Part shown: in pieces, positions 8,585-12,893 of the stretch
Layout of the letters: each line of letters opens with the position of its first letter
Position numbering within the stretch: position 1 is the first letter of the stretch
DNA from: Cudoniella acicularis
Taxonomy: Eukaryota > Ascomycota > Leotiomycetes > Helotiales > Helotiaceae
Reading direction: 5' to 3'
NCBI GenBank assembly: GCA_013054445.1
Contig: JAAMPI010001569.1
Span: 1-12,893 of the forward strand
DNA length: 12,893 bases
Made by a program: the position numbers and the translations under genes
Notes under the pieces: generated by a model
The model's database searches: none
What the model was told of the DNA's origin: nothing
Seen by the model: only the letters and a program-made list of their open reading frames with translations

Positions 8585-11200
8585 TTACTCACCATTTGGC
8601 TTCCGGATCGTGAAAGCCCTCGGTGATGGTGGAGCCGACTCGTGTTCCACAACGGGGCTGGCTGCCGAGACACTCGCCCCCGGAACGCACGTTTGCATGT
8701 TCCAACACGCGAAGCACCGATACCACTTCACGCATGATTTTGGGATCTTTCTTGAAGCTTCAATCAACAACACCCTCTTTATCAGCTTTCGCTCCTGATT
8801 ATGGATTGCTTACGCATAACGGCAAAGCTCAAAATTCACACAGAACATATTTTATTCGCAGCCTGTTCCCGCTTTGCCGGGTACTCGTCGACCTGTGCAA
8901 CTGCGTGAGAAAAACCTGGCTGGCCGACCATGGCTGAACCCGTGAGGTTGACGCGCTATCCTTGGGGTGATCGTGGGCATCATTACTGCATGTGCATCGA
9001 CTTTTTACTCCTTTGAGGCTTTGACTTTGACAGACCCGCAACGACAAGGCCAAAGGAAGGTTTGTAGACCTTTTCTCGAAGCAAGTGTTCTTCTCCAAAG
9101 ATTTGTGCCTCGGGGTATGATACCGAATGCGCAGAATCCGATATCAATTATAGCACGAATAGAGAACAACACGTCATTTCCAGCCATTCGAGGTTGTCAT
9201 CTCATTCAACGCTTGCAGTGATATGTTCAAGCAGTGGATGGAAGAATCCTTCTAAGTTGAAGCGGCTATCCACCAACTACTCGAAGTCTCAAAAGAAGCG
9301 ATACTAGTCTCAGAATAAGGTCTCAAAGACCGAGAAGAGCCTCTGGCTATGGTGCTATGTCTCCTTGATACGTTCGCGCTCAATTGAGAGGTGTCACAAT
9401 TGTCATAGAGGGTTCGTCCCTATCCGGACAGCAATGATTCCAAGAGGGGAAAACTATCAGCGATGATCAATCAAGCTTGAATCCATTTTCGGCTTCTCTC
9501 CCGCCAGCTATCTCAGGCGCATGTCCTTGCAAGTCTACATTCAGACGCTCTCCAGTCTTTTTTATCATCCTAGAGCATCGAAGACTCCAAATCCTTCTAT
9601 CGAAGCACCGCATCAGCACTTAGTCAAGCTCCGTTCGATCCATGGAATGACACGGCAAGGCCCGCAAAAGATGGTTCCTTGAGCTTCAGCAAGGTTTCTC
9701 CACTGAGCCATGTTTGATATACCTCTCCAGACGCCTCAAAAGTCTCAGATTGGCAAAAGATCCCTACTGCCGTGCAAATTAGTCTCAATACTTGGGCGCC
9801 AAATGCGCCAACAGCGATCTGAGCAAACCCTAATATCGCCACCATCGTCTGTGGACTCATGGAGGCGATTCGCAGCTCTTCGAGACTTCGAGTTCACTGG
9901 CAGTCTGGCAGCCGAGGGCCCTTGCATGAACATCCTGTGAACGGCCTTGGGATTGGTGGCGCCCGCCTCTCTGTGCTTTAGCGTAACATCCCCAATCCAA
10001 AATGGCAAAGGAGGACTTTCTTCCGTTATCTTGTGAAAAGCCCCGCCAATCCATCGAGATCCTGGTGGTACCAAAACTCGAGAGGAGGGTCACATGGCCA
10101 CGACAGTAGGGTTATGGAGTACAGCGTATGACCGTTCTGCGCATCGCTTCGCGCTTCGAGAACAAACACGGGAGAACAATTAAGTGGACAAGGCTCCAGC
10201 CTCCACGATAGCTACCGCTCGTGTTCCGGGAGACCTGCTCTTCTCGAGTAATTTAATTTCCGACTGTGGCGAGGCAGGCATTGTATCACGACCCCCGTCA
10301 TCGACGACACTGCTCGCCAGCTGTGGCCAACCTCCTTCGTTCCTCGGAGCGTTCCGTAGATCTTATACCTCCTCCCCACTTCTTATACTGCGCATGCATA
10401 ATTTCATGCGTTATAGGGTATATGTGATGCAACAGGAATTGAATGGGGTTATATCCCCTCGTTTTCTTGCGGTGAACCGGAACAGCAAAACTAGGCTACC
10501 CGCCGCCTTTCTTAACAGAGCTGAATATCATACAAAGTTTGTATGAGCATGGAATTAGATGATCGAGCCCGTATGCGCTCACATCAACGCTTCATCTCCA
10601 GAAAGAAATGTTCATGACCAGTTCTTTATCAGATCTCGGCCAGTTTCGCAGGGATATATATGAATGCACCGTTCAACTCTTCAGCGGTGTGAAAGCCGGG
10701 GCGTCTGTAGCCCCCATGCGATATCATGTGTGGGGATGCATCGCGGCGTGCCTCTTTCCTGCGCTTGCGGAGAAGTCAGGCTCCTGGATGAAAGCTCGCA
10801 TGTGACGAGTCCCAGGAGTTCATGCCATTTGAAAAGTTTATTCCAAATTGTGTTCTGCATCTTCTGTATGCTTGATACTCCAGTGAGTACTGCAGACAAA
10901 GCATTGAGTGATAGACATATCGCTTCAATTTGTTTGAAACGGGCTTTCGGCGAGTCGCCGCGCCTTCTAAAGGATTCCTCTCGATCGACATTGGCTCCTC
11001 AGAGCCATGGTAAGACTGCCTGTACCCACCAGGCATGGCAATCGAAGCGATTCGAGTGATAAACGGTAACAATTTCAAGTGGTGTACGTCTGTCCTTGTC
11101 ACTTCTCAGGCCGACTGGAAAGCCCGAAATGCGGAGTCTGGTCTTCCCACCATCTCATATTTGCATCTGACCCCTAACTCGCGTGGAGGCGGTGATGGTT
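8585..11200 (-). other. Possible decayed coding sequence, family unknown
   Basis: Several minus-strand stretches read as ordinary protein but are cut by stops and frame changes: 11160-10985 (contains TPLEIVTVYHSNRFDCHAWW), 10211-10029 (contains PPLEFWYHQDLDGLAGLF), 10050-9890 (contains PLPFWIGDVTLKHREAG), 9890-9624 (contains MVAILGFAQIAVGAFGAQV) and 8800-8596. The last ends at a good donor, AAATG-GTGAGT. Neither an intact gene nor a recognised domain emerges, and the plus strand has comparably long frames (10184-10546, 10664-11059). This could be a pseudogene, a degenerate transposon or chance. Confidence 0.2.
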
Positions 11201-11220
11201 ACTGTGGGAGTCTTTGAGAA

Positions 11221-12656
11221 GCAAAACGTATAATTCAACGATGATATTCATATAAGTTTCAAGTGAACACGAAGCATAATATCGGGCTTGCCCTGTCCAT
11301 ATGTCACTTGAGTATATCAAAAACACCCTTCCACGTATGATCTAGCAATGCAAGTATGATATCGAACTCGTAAAGTTTGACTGAGCCTTATCAGAGGCCA
11401 CTATTATGACATGCGTTTAACAGCTGCCAACACTTGAGCCAGAGGGTTTCGTTCGCAAAAGCCCGGCATTGTTTGGCTGTGGGTCATTATTGCATCATGA
11501 ATATGCCACTTATTTAATCTTCAACCCAGCGAATAATGCATTTTGGTTATATTCAATACCGGTCTTTGTAACGCGACCGCTATAAACAAACATTGTTTGA
11601 AGCCAGCGCATGCGTTCACATGTACGGCTCTCTTTTGGAGTATAGGACACTTCTGTTAAGATAGTTGGCGCTATAGATTTTGAATACAGCGTATTCTATA
11701 GGGAAAATAAAGTGCGCGAGACGCTTCGGCTCCACCGTTGCGTGGATCTCTGCAGATAGGAACCAAACATTGCACCACAACCATTTGAAAACCAGACTTG
11801 ATTTCCAGGACAACAAACTATTTCAATTCCAAATCACCTACGCGCCAACCCCCCTCCCCTCCCTCGAACAATCTCGACTCGCATGTTTTTGACTCGTTCG
11901 TGGAGGAGGCAACCTTCGAAATGACTAGATCGGGTTACAGTGTCGCAAAGTAGGCTTCAGCATCTAAAGAAAACATCGTTTCTCCAAAGAAAATGCTGAC
12001 AGAAACAAAACAAATGATCTTGCCACATGGTTTAATTTAGGCACAAGCAAGTATTTCACTCATAGGCGCTGGCCTTTTATCCATCTGGTGTCCGTCATCT
12101 TTTCAAGACTCAAAACGGAAACGGCACTTGCTGTCGAAACACCAAGACGGCTGCTGGTTAAGTACCACCACCCTCATCTTTCGAATCTTCCAAAATGAAT
12201 TTAACATATTACGTACCAGTGTAAGAACACAAATTTATTTAGAGGCAAACGATCCTTCCTTCCTCGAAACCAAATCAAGCCTGCGAACCCCTCCTAAATC
12301 CCGAACCAAAAGTTTCCCACACTCGAATACGACTGACTTCCTGCAAACGCACTGCCAACGAGTTAAGCCAAAAGACGGTGTCCGAACAGATATTCCTCCT
12401 CCGTCCATAAATCCCCGAAAGTTTTCGACGACAGCTCTGCAACGGCATCTGTAACAAAACATGTCACAACCGACCTCAACGTCACGATCACGAATATGAA
12501 AAACTTCATTCGAACAAAATAGAACAACAGCATAAGAAGGTTTAAATACAAAAATGCGATAGACAAAAATAGCACGATGAAACATCTGTGCGTGTTCATT
12601 CTATTTCGGTCCATGCGCAAGAGTGACGGATTTTGGTGGTGATTCTACTTCATACA
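11221..12656. other. AT-rich intergenic region, nothing recognised
   Basis: Markedly AT-richer than the left half (12541-12600 has 19 of 60 G or C). The longest frames, 12128-12454 (plus) and 12235-12585 (minus), overlap on opposite strands and show no recognisable domain. This may be the flank of a gene beyond the right edge. Confidence 0.45.
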
Positions 12657-12872
12657 ATGGATGATCGACGGTTGAAACGGCCTGTGCTGAAGTACAACTG
12701 GAGAAAGAAGGGTCTTTCTGGCTCACTGTTCGTCATCGCATCATTCTCATTCTCATGCGTTCTGGTTTTCCGTTTTATTAATAACTTGGTAGGGTTTCGC
12801 TCGTCGTGTTTAATCCAGAGTTTGGACATCTACGGTACGTCGGAAGATTTTGCGGAGACTTTAATACTATAA
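12657..12872 (+). CDS. Possible 71-aa single-pass membrane protein, unassigned
   Basis: From the ATG at 12657 the frame begins with a strongly basic segment (DRRLKRP…NWRKK) followed by a hydrophobic span at about residues 20-46 (GSLFVIASFSFSCVLVF as its core), then a polar tail to TAA. Basic residues before the span predict a cytosolic N-terminus. There is no homology I recognise, and 71 codons can arise by chance. A GTACGT donor-like site at about 12835 means the frame could also be a first exon running past the window edge. Confidence 0.2.
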   Translation: MDDRRLKRPVLKYNWRKKGLSGSLFVIASFSFSCVLVFRFINNLVGFRSSCLIQSLDIYGTSEDFAETLIL

Positions 12873-12893
12873 TGGCATTATGATAAGGTTTAG

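Noticed and set aside
10184..10546. 120-codon plus-strand frame
   Set aside because: No recognisable homology, and the opposite strand carries a similarly long frame broken only by one TAG.
1..12893. tRNA, rRNA, CRISPR array or intact transposon with terminal repeats
   Set aside because: A visual search found no T-arm motif with a matching cloverleaf, no rRNA-like block, no regularly spaced repeats and no transposase or reverse transcriptase motif. A program search could still find small RNAs.

Overview
The window looks like nuclear DNA of a filamentous ascomycete (Pezizomycotina). The evidence is one recognisable gene, a velvet-family developmental regulator of the VosA class on the minus strand (about 1087-2777). 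It has 57-59 nt introns with GTATGT/GTACGA-type donors and TAG acceptors, which is typical of these fungi. The exact class is not provable from this window; a Leotiomycetes-like fungus is my guess.

Layout. 1-1086 is the 3' flank of the velvet gene. It has short pentamer repeats and a 16-nt palindrome but no convincing gene. 1087-2777 is the vosA-like gene; its velvet domain is assembled from small 5' exons joined to a 1.27 kb last exon. From 2778 to about 7900 there is a long, locally very GC-rich tract with no convincing coding sequence. It lies upstream of vosA and is probably its leader, promoter and intergenic DNA. It carries three G-quadruplex motifs, a G11 run, many short tandem repeats and a GTAC-rich cluster. 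From about 7900 to the end the composition turns more AT-rich. Minus-strand stretches between 8585 and 11200 read like broken coding sequence but I cannot assign a family. A possible 71-residue single-pass membrane ORF (12657-12872) lies at the right edge.

Main result. The 5' end of the vosA-like gene is unusual. The family-typical first strand of the velvet domain is encoded just downstream of an ATG at 2635, but is one base out of frame with the rest of the domain. An acceptor at 2599 gives an uninterrupted alternative from an ATG at 2777, at the cost of that strand. With the other, pyrimidine-rich acceptor (2651), the 2777 ATG instead opens a 26-codon upstream ORF whose stop ends 2 nt before the 2635 ATG. 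A second intron, inside the velvet domain, is 57 nt, stop-free and a multiple of three, so its retention would be silent to the reading frame.

I see no rRNA, tRNA, CRISPR array, intact transposon or biosynthetic cluster, and no new multigene system.
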